Below, piece by piece: positions 1 through 8,777 of a stretch of 25,437 nt of DNA. The notes beneath the pieces are model-generated. The model searched no databases, had not been told where the DNA came from, and saw only the letters and a program-made list of their open reading frames with translations. This DNA comes from CAZJFC01 sp964545245 (lineage in GTDB: Bacteria; Pseudomonadota; Alphaproteobacteria; Rickettsiales; 21-14-0-20-44-7): positions 1 to 25,437 of the forward strand of contig CAZJFC010000028.1 in assembly GCA_964545245.1 (NCBI GenBank), written 5' to 3'. The position numbers were made by a program, and so were the translations under genes. How positions within the stretch are numbered: position 1 is the stretch's first letter; every line of letters starts with the position of its first letter.

Positions 1-86
1 GGCAAAAGGGTTGCTATTCACAAATCGGCCTTTTAGTAGAAATCTAATCTGGGCGCTGTCTTTAAGCGTTCAAGGTTAAGACCAGT

Positions 87-119
87 GGGTCGGGGGTTCG
101 AATCCCTCCGCTCCGACCA
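87..119 (+). tRNA. 3' part of a tRNA (Pro-like), 5' half not present
   Basis: Reading towards the 3' end there is a GGGTC variable region, a T-stem GGGGG, the T-loop TTCGAAT, the closing strand CCCTC, an acceptor strand CGCTCCG, discriminator A and an encoded CCA at 117-119. The matching 5' acceptor strand (CGGAGCG) should lie near position 44 but is absent anywhere upstream in the window, and no D-arm or paired anticodon stem is visible. A C1-G72 pair with A73 is typical of bacterial proline tRNA, hence the tentative identity. It may be the fragment left at a phage or integrative-element attachment site, a degraded gene, or the 3' exon of an interrupted tRNA. Confidence 0.5.
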
Positions 120-229
120 TCTTTAGAAAGCTGTTTCAGTTCATATAGCAACTTCTTGTTTCAGATATTCAATTTACCCCCATAATCCCTAAACTAATTT
201 TACCTTAAAAAAGTAGCAAAAGCTGCGCA

Positions 230-235
230 TATAAT
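230..235 (+). promoter_or_regulatory. Possible -10 element upstream of the cation ATPase
   Basis: A consensus TATAAT lies 35 bases before the ATPase start codon inside an A/T-rich stretch. The -35 region is poor (TTAAAA about 19 bases upstream), so this is only a candidate. The remaining sequence between the tRNA fragment and the ATPase shows no gene. Confidence 0.3.
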
Positions 236-269
236 ATTATATATTTCTGTCAAAACTATCGGGATCCTA

Positions 270-2966
270 ATGTCAGAGAAACTCTTACCTTGGCATGCAC
301 TTGCGCCGAATAGCGTATGCCAGCAACTAAATACATCAGCAGACGGTTTGAGCAGCCAGGAAGCGGAAAGTCGTATAAAGGAATACGGGCTTAATTGCCT
401 GCCACGCCCACGAAAGCGCAGTTGGTATGCACGCCTATGGGCTCACATTAATAACATGCTGATATATATCATGCTTGTTTCGTCGGTTATCGCCGCATTT
501 CTGGGGCACGGTGTTGATGCATCCGTCATCGTACTTGTTATCATTGTCAACACTGTCATTGGTTATATTCAGGAAGGTAAGGCAGAAAAAGCGCTTGAAG
601 CCATACAAAACATGGTAGCCCCCCGCGCATCAATCATGCGTGACGGTGAACGCATCACAATTGATGCAGAGAACATAGTTCCGGGTGACATCGTCCTGCT
701 GGAGGCAGGTGACAGGATACCTGCGGATATCAGGCTATTACACGCGAAATCATTACGCATAGAGGAAGCTGCGCTCACGGGTGAATCAGTACCTGTTGAG
801 AAATCCCTGGAAGCTATTGAAGCTTCCACGCAACTGGCGGAACAATCATGCATGGCTTTTTCCGGAACATTTGTCGCCGCAGGACAGGGAAGCGGGGTTG
901 TGGTCAGCACGGGCGCGAATACTGAGCTTGGGCGCATCAATGCCATGCTCAGTAATGTGGAAACATTAAAAACTCCGTTATTAAGGCAAATTGACAGGCT
1001 GGCTAAGCAACTAACCGTTATAATCCTTGCAGTTGCCGCAATTTTATTTGTTTCCGCATATTATTTAAGGGGTTATGAGCTTGCCGACGCTTTCATGATT
1101 GTGGTTGGCTTTGCGGTAGCTATCGTACCGGAAGGACTGCCCGCAGTCATGACTATTGCACTCGCAATTGGCGTTCACCGCATGGCGAAGCGCAACGCTA
1201 TTATCCGGCGTCTTCCTGCCGTTGAAACATTGGGCGCGGTATCCGTTATCTGTTCAGATAAAACCGGGACGCTCACACGTAATGAAATGACGGTAAGGCA
1301 GGTTGTAACCTCAGAATGCACTATAAGCGTTTCCGGCATCGGCTATGAACCTAAAGGTAGCTTTGACATAGGCGGAAGCGCCCCGGACGACAAAACCAGC
1401 AATGTCCTGCACGAAATATGCCGCGCGGCCCTGTTATGCAACGATGCCGGGCTGCGTCAATCGGAATCTGCCTGGCAGGTTGATGGCGACCCTATGGAAG
1501 GGGCGCTTGTTTCACTGGCGGAAAAAGCGGGGCTAACGCAACCGTTACGCAAACAGTTACAACGTATTGATGAAATACCTTTTGATGCCGAGTACCGTTT
1601 TATGGCTACCTTCCATAGTGGGATTGATAGCGATAATAATTATATGATGGTCAAAGGCGCGCCGGAACAGGTGATTGCAATGTGTTCCTCAGAACGCCAT
1701 GCCGATGCAGATAAAGATATAAACAGCGAATACTGGCTTCAGCGTATTGAAGAATTGGCCTCACGCGGTGAGAGGGTACTTGCCCTTGCGGTGAAAGCCT
1801 ACCCGAAAGACAAGAGCAATATTAATTTTGAAGATGCCAGATCCGGCCTTACCATGCTTGGCTTGGTAGGGCTTATTGATCCGCCGCGCGATGAAGCGAT
1901 TTTAGCCGTAAAGAATTGCCATGATGCAGGGATCAAGGTGGTTATGATTACGGGTGACCACGCAGGAACAGCACTCGCCATTGCACGCCAGCTTGGCCTT
2001 GCCGACAACCCCCAGATTATGACAGGGCAGCAACTTGATAGCGTAAGCGATACTGAACTGAAAGAAATTGTAAAAAACATAACGGTTTTTGCCCGGACTA
2101 ACCCGGAACACAAGCTTCGCCTTGTCCGCGCATTGCAGGCAGATGGTGAGGTGATAGCCATGACCGGGGACGGAGTAAATGACGCTCCCGCCCTGAAACA
2201 GGCCAATGTCGGCGTTGCGATGGGAAATAAAGGAACTGCCGTAGCAAAAGAAGCCGCCGAAATTGTCCTTGCCGATGATAATTTTGCCTCCATAGCGGCT
2301 GCCGTCAGGGAGGGACGCACTGTATATGATAACCTCCGTAAAGTTATCGCATGGACGCTGCCTACCAATGTTGGCGAGGTTCTGGCAATAATTGTCGCGG
2401 TTATGTTCGCCCTGCCGCTGCCTATCACCCCGGTTCAGACATTATGGGTCAATATGGTAACTTCCGTTGCGCTCGGCCTTGTCCTTGCATTTGAGCCGAC
2501 AGAGCCGGGAACCATGAAGCGCCCTCCCCGCAGCTCCGGAGAATCAATAATTTCTTCATTCATGCTATGGCGGATTATCTTTGTTTCACTGTTATTCATG
2601 TTCAGCGCCTTTGGCGTATTTTATTACGCCGTTGCCCGTGAATTACCCATTGAAGTAGCGCATACGCTTGTCGTTAACGTTATCGTAGTGCTGGAAATCT
2701 TCTACCTTTTCAGCGTCCGTTATGTTCACGGCACATCCCTGACTTTAAAGGGGGTTATAGGAACCCCGCCGGTTCTGATTGGAGTAATCAGTATTACATT
2801 TGCCCAGTTTGCTGTAACATACCTTCCTTTCTTCAACAAAGTTTTTGGAACTCATCCGGTTACAGTTTACGATGGCTTGCTTGTCGTGGGGATTGGTATA
2901 ATCTTCCTGCTGGTGCTAGAATGCGAAAAACGCATACGAAATTGGCTGGGTATCGCAAATGCATAA
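270..2966 (+). CDS. P2-type (P-type) cation-transporting ATPase
   Basis: An 898-residue inner-membrane ion pump that couples ATP hydrolysis to cation transport. It has an N-terminal cation-ATPase domain and then, in order: actuator motif TGES (170-173), M4 motif PEGLP (287-291), phosphorylation motif DKTGT with D330 as phospho-acceptor, the nucleotide-binding KGAPE (462-466) and the hinge TGDGVNDAP (632-640). M5 keeps the NVGE motif (N700, E703), as in calcium pumps. M6 reads NMVTS (728-732), where SERCA-type pumps have NLVTD; the aspartate shared by both calcium sites is therefore replaced by serine. The transported ion cannot be assigned: calcium, sodium and others remain possible. Length and domain order are normal for the family. 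No good Shine-Dalgarno is seen before the ATG. The stop codon overlaps the ribosome binding site of the next gene, so cotranscription with it is likely. Confidence 0.93.
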   Translation: MSEKLLPWHALAPNSVCQQLNTSADGLSSQEAESRIKEYGLNCLPRPRKRSWYARLWAHINNMLIYIMLVSSVIAAFLGHGVDASVIVLVIIVNTVIGYIQEGKAEKALEAIQNMVAPRASIMRDGERITIDAENIVPGDIVLLEAGDRIPADIRLLHAKSLRIEEAALTGESVPVEKSLEAIEASTQLAEQSCMAFSGTFVAAGQGSGVVVSTGANTELGRINAMLSNVETLKTPLLRQIDRLAKQLTVIILAVAAILFVSAYYLRGYELADAFMIVVGFAVAIVPEGLPAVMTIALAIGVHRMAKRNAIIRRLPAVETLGAVSVICSDKTGTLTRNEMTVRQVVTSECTISVSGIGYEPKGSFDIGGSAPDDKTSNVLHEICRAALLCNDAGLRQSESAWQVDGDPMEGALVSLAEKAGLTQPLRKQLQRIDEIPFDAEYRFMATFHSGIDSDNNYMMVKGAPEQVIAMCSSERHADADKDINSEYWLQRIEELASRGERVLALAVKAYPKDKSNINFEDARSGLTMLGLVGLIDPPRDEAILAVKNCHDAGIKVVMITGDHAGTALAIARQLGLADNPQIMTGQQLDSVSDTELKEIVKNITVFARTNPEHKLRLVRALQADGEVIAMTGDGVNDAPALKQANVGVAMGNKGTAVAKEAAEIVLADDNFASIAAAVREGRTVYDNLRKVIAWTLPTNVGEVLAIIVAVMFALPLPITPVQTLWVNMVTSVALGLVLAFEPTEPGTMKRPPRSSGESIISSFMLWRIIFVSLLFMFSAFGVFYYAVARELPIEVAHTLVVNVIVVLEIFYLFSVRYVHGTSLTLKGVIGTPPVLIGVISITFAQFAVTYLPFFNKVFGTHPVTVYDGLLVVGIGIIFLLVLECEKRIRNWLGIANA

Positions 2967-2978
2967 GGGGTAAATGCC

Positions 2979-4388
2979 ATGAATAAAAACGCCAATATTG
3001 AAAATGTTACTTTTGATGAAATAAAATTAGGGCAAACAGCTAGCCTTACAAGAACCTTGTTTGAGAAAGATATTGAGCTTTTTGCCATTATTTCCGGTGA
3101 CGTTAACCCCGCCCATCTGGATAAGTCCTACGCCAAAGACAGTATTTTCGGCGGTGTAATCGGGCATGGAATGTGGTCCGGCGCGTTGATCTCATCCTTG
3201 CTGGGCACCACCTTGCCCGGCCCCGGCACGATTTACCTGAACCAGAACCTTGATTTTAAAAAGCCCGTTCGTCCCGGTGAAAAAATCACGGTGACCGTTT
3301 CGGTAAAAGAAAAACGCGAGCATAAAAAAATAGTCATTTTTGACTGCCTGTGTACCAACGCGCTTGGTGAAACCGTTGTAAGCGGAACAGCCGTGGTGAT
3401 TGCCCCAACCAAAAAGATGCGCGGCACACGTCCTGCCCTGCCTGACGTGCATCTTTACCATCAGGACCGCCTCCGCCACCTTGTCAATACCTGTTCTGAA
3501 TGCCAGCCCAGCAGAACCGCGATTATACACCCGGTAAATGCGATTGCCATCAAGGCAGCAATTGAAGCGGCTCAGGAAAAACTTATCGAGCCAATTTTTA
3601 TTGGCCCTGAATCCAGGATAAAAGCGGCAGCGGAAGAAGCGGATCTGGATATCAGCGCATTTGAATTAATCCCCACCGAGCACAGCCATGCGGCGGCGGC
3701 GGAAGGAGCAAAACTAGCAGCTTCAGGCAGCGTAGCCGCCATTATGAAGGGCGCCCTTTCAACCGATGAATTACTGTCTGCCGTATTGCCCAGCTCGGTA
3801 GGACTGCGCACTGAACGACGTGTCAGCCACGCATTTGTCATGGACATCCCGACCTACCATAAACTATTGATAATCACGGATGCGGCAATAAATATCAGCC
3901 CTTCTCTGGATGATAAGGCAGATATATGCCGTAATGCGATAAACCTTTGGAAAGTGATTATGGGCGAACCTTCACTTCCCAAGCTCGCGGTACTTGCGGC
4001 AACAGAGAAAGTTAAATCTGACATACAGGCCACACTTGATGCCGCGGCATTATGCAAAATGTCGGAGCGCGGACAGATTAGCGATGTGATTATGGACGGC
4101 CCGCTTGCCCTTGACCTTGCGATAAGCCGGCAGGCAGCGCAGGATAAGGGAATTACCTCGGAAGTGGCCGGAGATGCGGATATCTTACTGGCACCCGATA
4201 TACATTCCGGAAACATGATTTCAAAACAACTTACATTCCTTGGCGGCGCAACTGCGGCGGGGCTGGTACTTGGCTTAAGAATCCCTATAATATTAACAAG
4301 CAGGGCAGATTCATTGCGTTCCCGCCTTGCTTCCTGCGCATTGGCGCTGCAAATGGCCAGAGCACGCCAGGAAGGTCTGGTAAAATGA
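2979..4388 (+). CDS. Fused MaoC enoyl-CoA hydratase / phosphate acetyl(butyryl)transferase
   Basis: A 469-residue two-domain enzyme. Residues 1 to about 145 are a MaoC-type (R)-specific enoyl-CoA hydratase with the hydratase motif SGDVNPAH (39-46; catalytic Asp41 and His46). Residues from about 165 onward are a phosphate acyltransferase of the Pta/Ptb family, ending in the characteristic block with GDADILLAPDIHSGNM and LTSRADS. The second domain would interconvert acyl-CoA and acyl-phosphate, which the acetate/propionate kinase encoded next turns into acid plus ATP. This fusion is a known alphaproteobacterial arrangement. An AAGGGG ribosome binding site (2965-2970) lies 8 bases before the ATG and overlaps the ATPase stop. 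The stop overlaps the kinase start as ATGA, implying translational coupling. Whether the physiological substrate is acetyl-, propionyl- or butyryl-CoA cannot be read from the sequence. Confidence 0.92.
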   Translation: MNKNANIENVTFDEIKLGQTASLTRTLFEKDIELFAIISGDVNPAHLDKSYAKDSIFGGVIGHGMWSGALISSLLGTTLPGPGTIYLNQNLDFKKPVRPGEKITVTVSVKEKREHKKIVIFDCLCTNALGETVVSGTAVVIAPTKKMRGTRPALPDVHLYHQDRLRHLVNTCSECQPSRTAIIHPVNAIAIKAAIEAAQEKLIEPIFIGPESRIKAAAEEADLDISAFELIPTEHSHAAAAEGAKLAASGSVAAIMKGALSTDELLSAVLPSSVGLRTERRVSHAFVMDIPTYHKLLIITDAAINISPSLDDKADICRNAINLWKVIMGEPSLPKLAVLAATEKVKSDIQATLDAAALCKMSERGQISDVIMDGPLALDLAISRQAAQDKGITSEVAGDADILLAPDIHSGNMISKQLTFLGGATAAGLVLGLRIPIILTSRADSLRSRLASCALALQMARARQEGLVK

Positions 4389-5473
4389 GCAATGCGGTTT
4401 TTGTCCTGAATGCCGGTTCCTCCAGCCTGAAATTCCGTATTTTCAGCGCGAACAAGAAGCTTGAATTACTTGCCGATGGAAGAATTATAGGAATCGGCTC
4501 CTCACCGGAATTTATTATCAACGGTAAAACAATAAGCCGCCTGCCAAAATCAACAAAGCAATCTGACGCACTAGCCGCAATTCTGGACTGGTTAAAGTCT
4601 AATAGCGAGTGGGATATAAAGATTATAGGACACAGAATCGTTCATGGCGGAGAAGATTATACAACGCCGGTTGAACTAAAACCTGCCATACTGAAGAACC
4701 TAGCCAAGCTTAACCCTCTGGCTCCCCTTCACCAGCCACACGCCCTTTCCGCCGTTAATACGTTGATAAAACTTTTTCCCGCCGCAAAACAGATAGGATG
4801 CTTTGATACCGCCTTTCATTCCCGCCATTCTGAGATTTTCCGTCATTATGCCTTGCCTAAGGACTTAAGGGATAAAGGCATAAGGCGTTATGGTTTTCAC
4901 GGCCTTTCTTATGAATGGATAGCCCATTCAATAAAAACGAACTACCCTAAGCTATATAACGGCAAAATTGTTGCCGCCCATCTCGGCAACGGGGCCAGCC
5001 TCTGCGCAATAAAAAAGGGTAAAAGCATTGATACTACAATGGGAATGACCGCGCTTGACGGCCTTCCTATGGGAACCCGCTGCGGTAGTATCGACCCCGG
5101 CGTTACGCTATATATGATACGTGAGCTTGGAATGGATGGCGAGAAAATTGACAGGATATTATCCTATGAATCCGGCCTGAAGGCGCTTTCAGGAATCAGC
5201 GGGGATATGCGTGAATTATCCTCCAGCAAAACCCCCGAAGCAAAATTCGCAATTGATTATTTCGCCATGATGACGGCGCAGCATGTCGCACGCATGGCTG
5301 TTGCGATATCTGGCCTTGATACTCTGGTATTCACCGGCGGAATTGGCGAGCATCACAGTAAAGTACGCAATAAAATCATCGGTCACCTTAAATTCATGCC
5401 ATCATTCAAAACTTTGGTTATCCGGGCGGATGAAGAACGTATGATTGCTGGACACTGCCTGAAATTCTTATAG
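4385..5473 (+). CDS. ackA: Acetate/propionate kinase
   Basis: A 362-residue ASKHA-family kinase converting acyl-phosphate and ADP to the carboxylate and ATP, the step after the phosphate acyltransferase upstream. Visible motifs are the N-terminal NAGSSSLKF (9-17), HRIVHGGE (83-90, Arg84 in the substrate site), DTAFH (141-145, the conserved catalytic Asp), RRYGFHG (167-173), HLGNGAS (199-205), TRCGSIDPG (231-239, Arg232 catalytic) and the C-terminal nucleotide-binding FTGGIGEH. It is about 40 residues shorter than the E. coli enzyme but has all key residues. It starts in a 4-base ATGA overlap with the fused acyltransferase and ends one base before fabI, so the three genes form one operon. Confidence 0.94.
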   Translation: MSNAVFVLNAGSSSLKFRIFSANKKLELLADGRIIGIGSSPEFIINGKTISRLPKSTKQSDALAAILDWLKSNSEWDIKIIGHRIVHGGEDYTTPVELKPAILKNLAKLNPLAPLHQPHALSAVNTLIKLFPAAKQIGCFDTAFHSRHSEIFRHYALPKDLRDKGIRRYGFHGLSYEWIAHSIKTNYPKLYNGKIVAAHLGNGASLCAIKKGKSIDTTMGMTALDGLPMGTRCGSIDPGVTLYMIRELGMDGEKIDRILSYESGLKALSGISGDMRELSSSKTPEAKFAIDYFAMMTAQHVARMAVAISGLDTLVFTGGIGEHHSKVRNKIIGHLKFMPSFKTLVIRADEERMIAGHCLKFL

Positions 5474-5474
5474 A

Positions 5475-6251
5475 ATGATAGCCATGACAAAACTTCTGGA
5501 AGGAAAAAAAGGACTTGTCGTCGGGATAGCGAATGACTCCTCAATCGCTTGGGGATGCACTAAAGCATTTCACCACTATGGGGCAGAACTTGCCATTACC
5601 TACCTTAATGACAAAGCGAAAACTTATGTTGAACCGCTGGCAAAAGAAGTTGCAGCACCGATTTTTATGCCCCTTGACGTGCAGGATGATGCCCAGCAGG
5701 AAGCCCTGTTTAATGAAATAAGTTCAAAATGGGGACAGCTTGATTTTCTTGTCCATTCCATCGCCTTTGCCCCAAAAAATGATATTCAGGGGCGAGTGGT
5801 TGACTCATCGCGCGAAGGGTTCCTTACCGCTATGGATATCTCATGCCATTCGCTGATCAGGCTTGCCCGCTCGGCTGAACCGTTGATGAAAAACGGCGGC
5901 AGCATAATTACCATGAGTTATTACGGTGCTAAAAAAGTTGTTACCAACTATAACCTCATGGGACCGGTTAAAGCCGCCCTTGAAGCCAGCGTAAAATACC
6001 TTTCAGCCGAACTTGGACAAAAATATATCAGGATCAACGCAATCTCACCGGGACCAGTAAAGACCCGTGCCGCCTCCGGACTGACGGATTTTGATAAACT
6101 GATGGAAAAAGCGGCGCAGAATGCCCCGCTGCATCAACTGGTCACACTGGAACAGATTGGGGAAATGGCATCATTTATCGTTTCCGATAATGCAAAACAG
6201 ATTACGGGCCAGACCCTCTATATTGACGCAGGCTATAACGTAATTGGCTAA
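5475..6251 (+). CDS. fabI: Enoyl-[acyl-carrier-protein] reductase (NADH), FabI type
   Basis: A 258-residue short-chain dehydrogenase that carries out the last reduction of each fatty-acid elongation cycle. It shows the FabI nucleotide-binding start GLVVGIANDSSIAWG (13-27), the SIAFAP block (95-100) and the active-site pattern with Tyr149, Tyr159 and Lys166 (Y-x6-K spacing for the last two), and the C-terminal GQTLYIDAGYNV. The ATG at 5475 lies right after the ackA stop. A second ATG at 5484 would give the more usual N terminus MTKLLEGKKG and cannot be excluded. Its place after MaoC-Pta and AckA links acyl-CoA/acyl-phosphate metabolism with fatty-acid synthesis. It converges on cydB with an 18-base gap and no obvious terminator. 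Confidence 0.93.
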   Translation: MIAMTKLLEGKKGLVVGIANDSSIAWGCTKAFHHYGAELAITYLNDKAKTYVEPLAKEVAAPIFMPLDVQDDAQQEALFNEISSKWGQLDFLVHSIAFAPKNDIQGRVVDSSREGFLTAMDISCHSLIRLARSAEPLMKNGGSIITMSYYGAKKVVTNYNLMGPVKAALEASVKYLSAELGQKYIRINAISPGPVKTRAASGLTDFDKLMEKAAQNAPLHQLVTLEQIGEMASFIVSDNAKQITGQTLYIDAGYNVIG

Positions 6252-6269
6252 GCCACAGCAATAATCCTG

Positions 6270-7289
6270 CTAATCATAGCTCAGGTCGCTGGCCTTTCCG
6301 CGGAACACGTGATAGGCAAAAATCGTATATGCAATAATTGCCGGAACAACCACAGCCGCCCCAATAAAAATCACCATTAAGGAATCACGCGAGCTTGCGG
6401 CATCCCATATCGTCAGTTTATCCGGGACAATATACGGAAAAAAGCTATATGCCAGCCCGTGGAAACAAAGCATATAAATCCCCATCGTCAGCATGAAAGG
6501 CAGCCAGCAGAACCTGTCATTTTTACGTGGTAATGTCCTTAGCACAACTTCCATTGCTATAAACAGCACACCGGTAATAAGCGGTATCGGGGCAAGAAGG
6601 ATTATATTCGGGAAGCTGAACCATTTCTCAAACACGCGTTCACTAACAAATGGCGTTGCCAAAGAAACCATAATTACCCCAACGATCATGAACCATGAGC
6701 AGCGCCTTGCCCAGTAAACCGCCTTAACCTGCAACTCACCCTCTGTTTTAAGGATTAACCAGCACGCCCCGATAAGCGCATAACCGGCAACAAAAGCAAG
6801 CCCGATTACGAACGAAAACACCTGCTCCTGCAGGCCGTTTTCAAAGCCAAGTATATACTGCCCAAGCATATATCCTTGGGCGATTGAAGTGATTAACGAA
6901 CCGGCAAAAAAGGCATAATCCCATTTGCGCTTGCTTTTTGCATGTGCCTTAGCGCGGAAGTCGAACGAAACACCACGCAGGATCAATCCGCAAAGCATTA
7001 TGGCAACAGGCAAATAAAGTGCAGTCAGGATAATGCCATGGGCAAGCGGAAACGCCACAAGCAGAACCCCCACCCCAAGAACAAGCCAGGTTTCGTTGGC
7101 ATCCCAGAACGGGCCAATTGAGGCGATCATTACATCTTTTTCCTTATTATCAGCGCGGCTCATAAGAATGCCAACCCCAAGGTCATACCCATCGAGCAGT
7201 GCATATACGAGCATGGCCAGCCCCATGATCCCTGCGAACGCAACCGGCAGCCAGTCAGAGAATTGATTAAGAACCTCAGCTTCCATCAC
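6270..7289 (-). CDS. cydB: Cytochrome bd-type quinol oxidase subunit II
   Basis: A 339-residue multi-spanning membrane protein, partner of CydA in the heme-bd quinol oxidase that reduces oxygen to water with high affinity and without proton pumping. Family signatures near the N terminus are the LVYALLDGYDLGVGIL segment and the GPFWDANETWL block. Its length is closer to the CIO-type CydB (about 335) than to E. coli CydB (379). The start overlaps the cydA stop by 4 bases, so the two are translationally coupled. No small CydX-like reading frame follows, because fabI converges 18 bases after the stop. Confidence 0.94.
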   Translation of the reverse strand: MMEAEVLNQFSDWLPVAFAGIMGLAMLVYALLDGYDLGVGILMSRADNKEKDVMIASIGPFWDANETWLVLGVGVLLVAFPLAHGIILTALYLPVAIMLCGLILRGVSFDFRAKAHAKSKRKWDYAFFAGSLITSIAQGYMLGQYILGFENGLQEQVFSFVIGLAFVAGYALIGACWLILKTEGELQVKAVYWARRCSWFMIVGVIMVSLATPFVSERVFEKWFSFPNIILLAPIPLITGVLFIAMEVVLRTLPRKNDRFCWLPFMLTMGIYMLCFHGLAYSFFPYIVPDKLTIWDAASSRDSLMVIFIGAAVVVPAIIAYTIFAYHVFRGKASDLSYD

Positions 7290-8659
7290 GCTTCTCCCTT
7301 TTGAGTAATTTTTGCCGTGGCCGCAGATGAAAAAGCTTCTTCCGATAAGATTTCTTTCGATTTTCCCGCTTTCCTTGCCAGATAAAACACAACTGCCATA
7401 TATGCGATTATAAGCACGATATATAGCACCAGATACATAGCCAGCGTCAGGCCAACCATTGGCGCCGGAATATCGGCCACGGCATCAGCCGTTTTAAGCA
7501 CCCCCTGAACTAAATAAGGCTGCCTGCCGATTTCCGTCGTGTACCAACCGGCAACCACAGCCACCCAGCCGATAAAAGCGCAGCCAACCAGAGCTTTCGC
7601 GGATAAATTGCTTATATCCTTCCTGCGTATCAACTGCCATGAGCAGAACCATGATAGCGCAAGCATCAATAATCCGGCGCCTACCATAATCCTGAACGCC
7701 CAGAATACCGGCCCGACCGGCGGATGCTCACCTTCAAATTCATTGATCCCCTTAACCACCCCATCCCATGAATGGGTAAGGATATATGCCGCAAGACCGG
7801 GAATTTTTATGGCATATTCATTAATTTTCTTTTCCGCGTTCGGGATTGCGAACAATATCAGCGGCGGGCTTTTCTCAGTTTCCCATATAGCTTCCATCGC
7901 GGCAATTTTTGCGGGCTGGTGCTCAAGCGTATTAAGCCCGTGCAGGTCACCCACAAAAATTTGCAGGGGAATCAGCACCGCCCCCAGATAAACACCGGTT
8001 TTAAGCGCGGCCATAACGCCCGGCGCGCGGTCATTACGCAGCCAGCGATAAGCTGAAATACCGGCCATCAAAAAAGCGATTGTCAGCCCGGATGCAATTA
8101 ACATATGCGCCAGCCTGTAAGGCATGGAAGGATTAAACAGCACCTCCACCCAACTGGTGACATACGCTTTGCCGTCAATCATTTCAAATCCGGTTGGCGT
8201 ATGCATCCACGAATTAAGCGCGATGATCCAGAACGCGGACATGGATGTACCAAACGCGACAAGGAATGTCGCCAGCGTATGGACTTTTTGCGATACACGT
8301 TTGAAACCAAACAACATAATACCAAGAAAAGTGGCTTCCAGAAAGAAGGCGGTAAGCACTTCATAGGCAAGAAGCGGCCCTGCCACATTACCCACAGTCT
8401 CCATATATCCCGGCCAGTTGGTGCCGAACTGGAAAGACATGGTGATTCCGCTGACAACCCCCATCGCGAAGGAGAGAGCGAAAATCTTTACCCAGAACTG
8501 GTAAGCATCCAGCCACTTGGAATCTTTTGTTTTTCCGAACTTGATTTTAAAGAATAATAAAACCCACGCCAGCGCGATTGTTATCGTTGGGAATAATATA
8601 TGGAACGTAATATTTGCCGCGAACTGGATCCGTGACAGTAATAGCGGGTCCTCAGTCAT
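7286..8659 (-). CDS. cydA: Cytochrome bd-type quinol oxidase subunit I, short Q-loop (CIO-like)
   Basis: A 457-residue subunit carrying the hemes and quinol site. Conserved residues are visible: His20 (high-spin heme ligand), His185 and Met325 (heme b558 ligands), Glu100 and Glu108 (proton pathway), the quinol-site pattern GDLHG (237-241) with Gln248, Lys251 and Glu256, and GWYTTEIGRQPY (371-382). It is about 65 residues shorter than E. coli CydA, the difference lying in the C-terminal part of the Q-loop, which is typical of cyanide-insensitive (CIO) oxidases. First gene of a cydAB operon; a candidate promoter is at 8684-8711. Expression probably responds to low oxygen, but I see no FNR or ArcA site I would defend. 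Confidence 0.95.
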   Translation of the reverse strand: MTEDPLLLSRIQFAANITFHILFPTITIALAWVLLFFKIKFGKTKDSKWLDAYQFWVKIFALSFAMGVVSGITMSFQFGTNWPGYMETVGNVAGPLLAYEVLTAFFLEATFLGIMLFGFKRVSQKVHTLATFLVAFGTSMSAFWIIALNSWMHTPTGFEMIDGKAYVTSWVEVLFNPSMPYRLAHMLIASGLTIAFLMAGISAYRWLRNDRAPGVMAALKTGVYLGAVLIPLQIFVGDLHGLNTLEHQPAKIAAMEAIWETEKSPPLILFAIPNAEKKINEYAIKIPGLAAYILTHSWDGVVKGINEFEGEHPPVGPVFWAFRIMVGAGLLMLALSWFCSWQLIRRKDISNLSAKALVGCAFIGWVAVVAGWYTTEIGRQPYLVQGVLKTADAVADIPAPMVGLTLAMYLVLYIVLIIAYMAVVFYLARKAGKSKEILSEEAFSSAATAKITQKGEA

Positions 8660-8683
8660 TTTTTTATATCAATCTCCAACCGC

Positions 8684-8711
8684 AATTTAACCCTGTAACG
8701 CCATTTGTCAA
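8684..8711 (-). promoter_or_regulatory. Candidate promoter of cydAB
   Basis: On the minus strand a perfect -35 TTGACA (8706-8711) is followed after 16 bases by TAAATT (8684-8689), a 4/6 match to the -10 consensus. It lies 25 bases before the cydA start codon, so the leader would be short. Confidence 0.4.
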
Positions 8712-8777
8712 ACCTTACCACTTTTGCATATAATTATCTTACGGGGACCCGCCTTTAACCATTTAATTTTTTACCAT

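Noticed and set aside
1..119. tmRNA (two-piece ssrA acceptor half)
   Set aside because: The acceptor strand lacks the expected features for the G3-U70 pair (it ends CTCCG-A-CCA), and no tag reading frame follows.
1799..2428. Open frame of about 200 codons opposite the cation ATPase
   Set aside because: Overlaps the most conserved P-domain of the ATPase and has no recognisable features or initiation signal.
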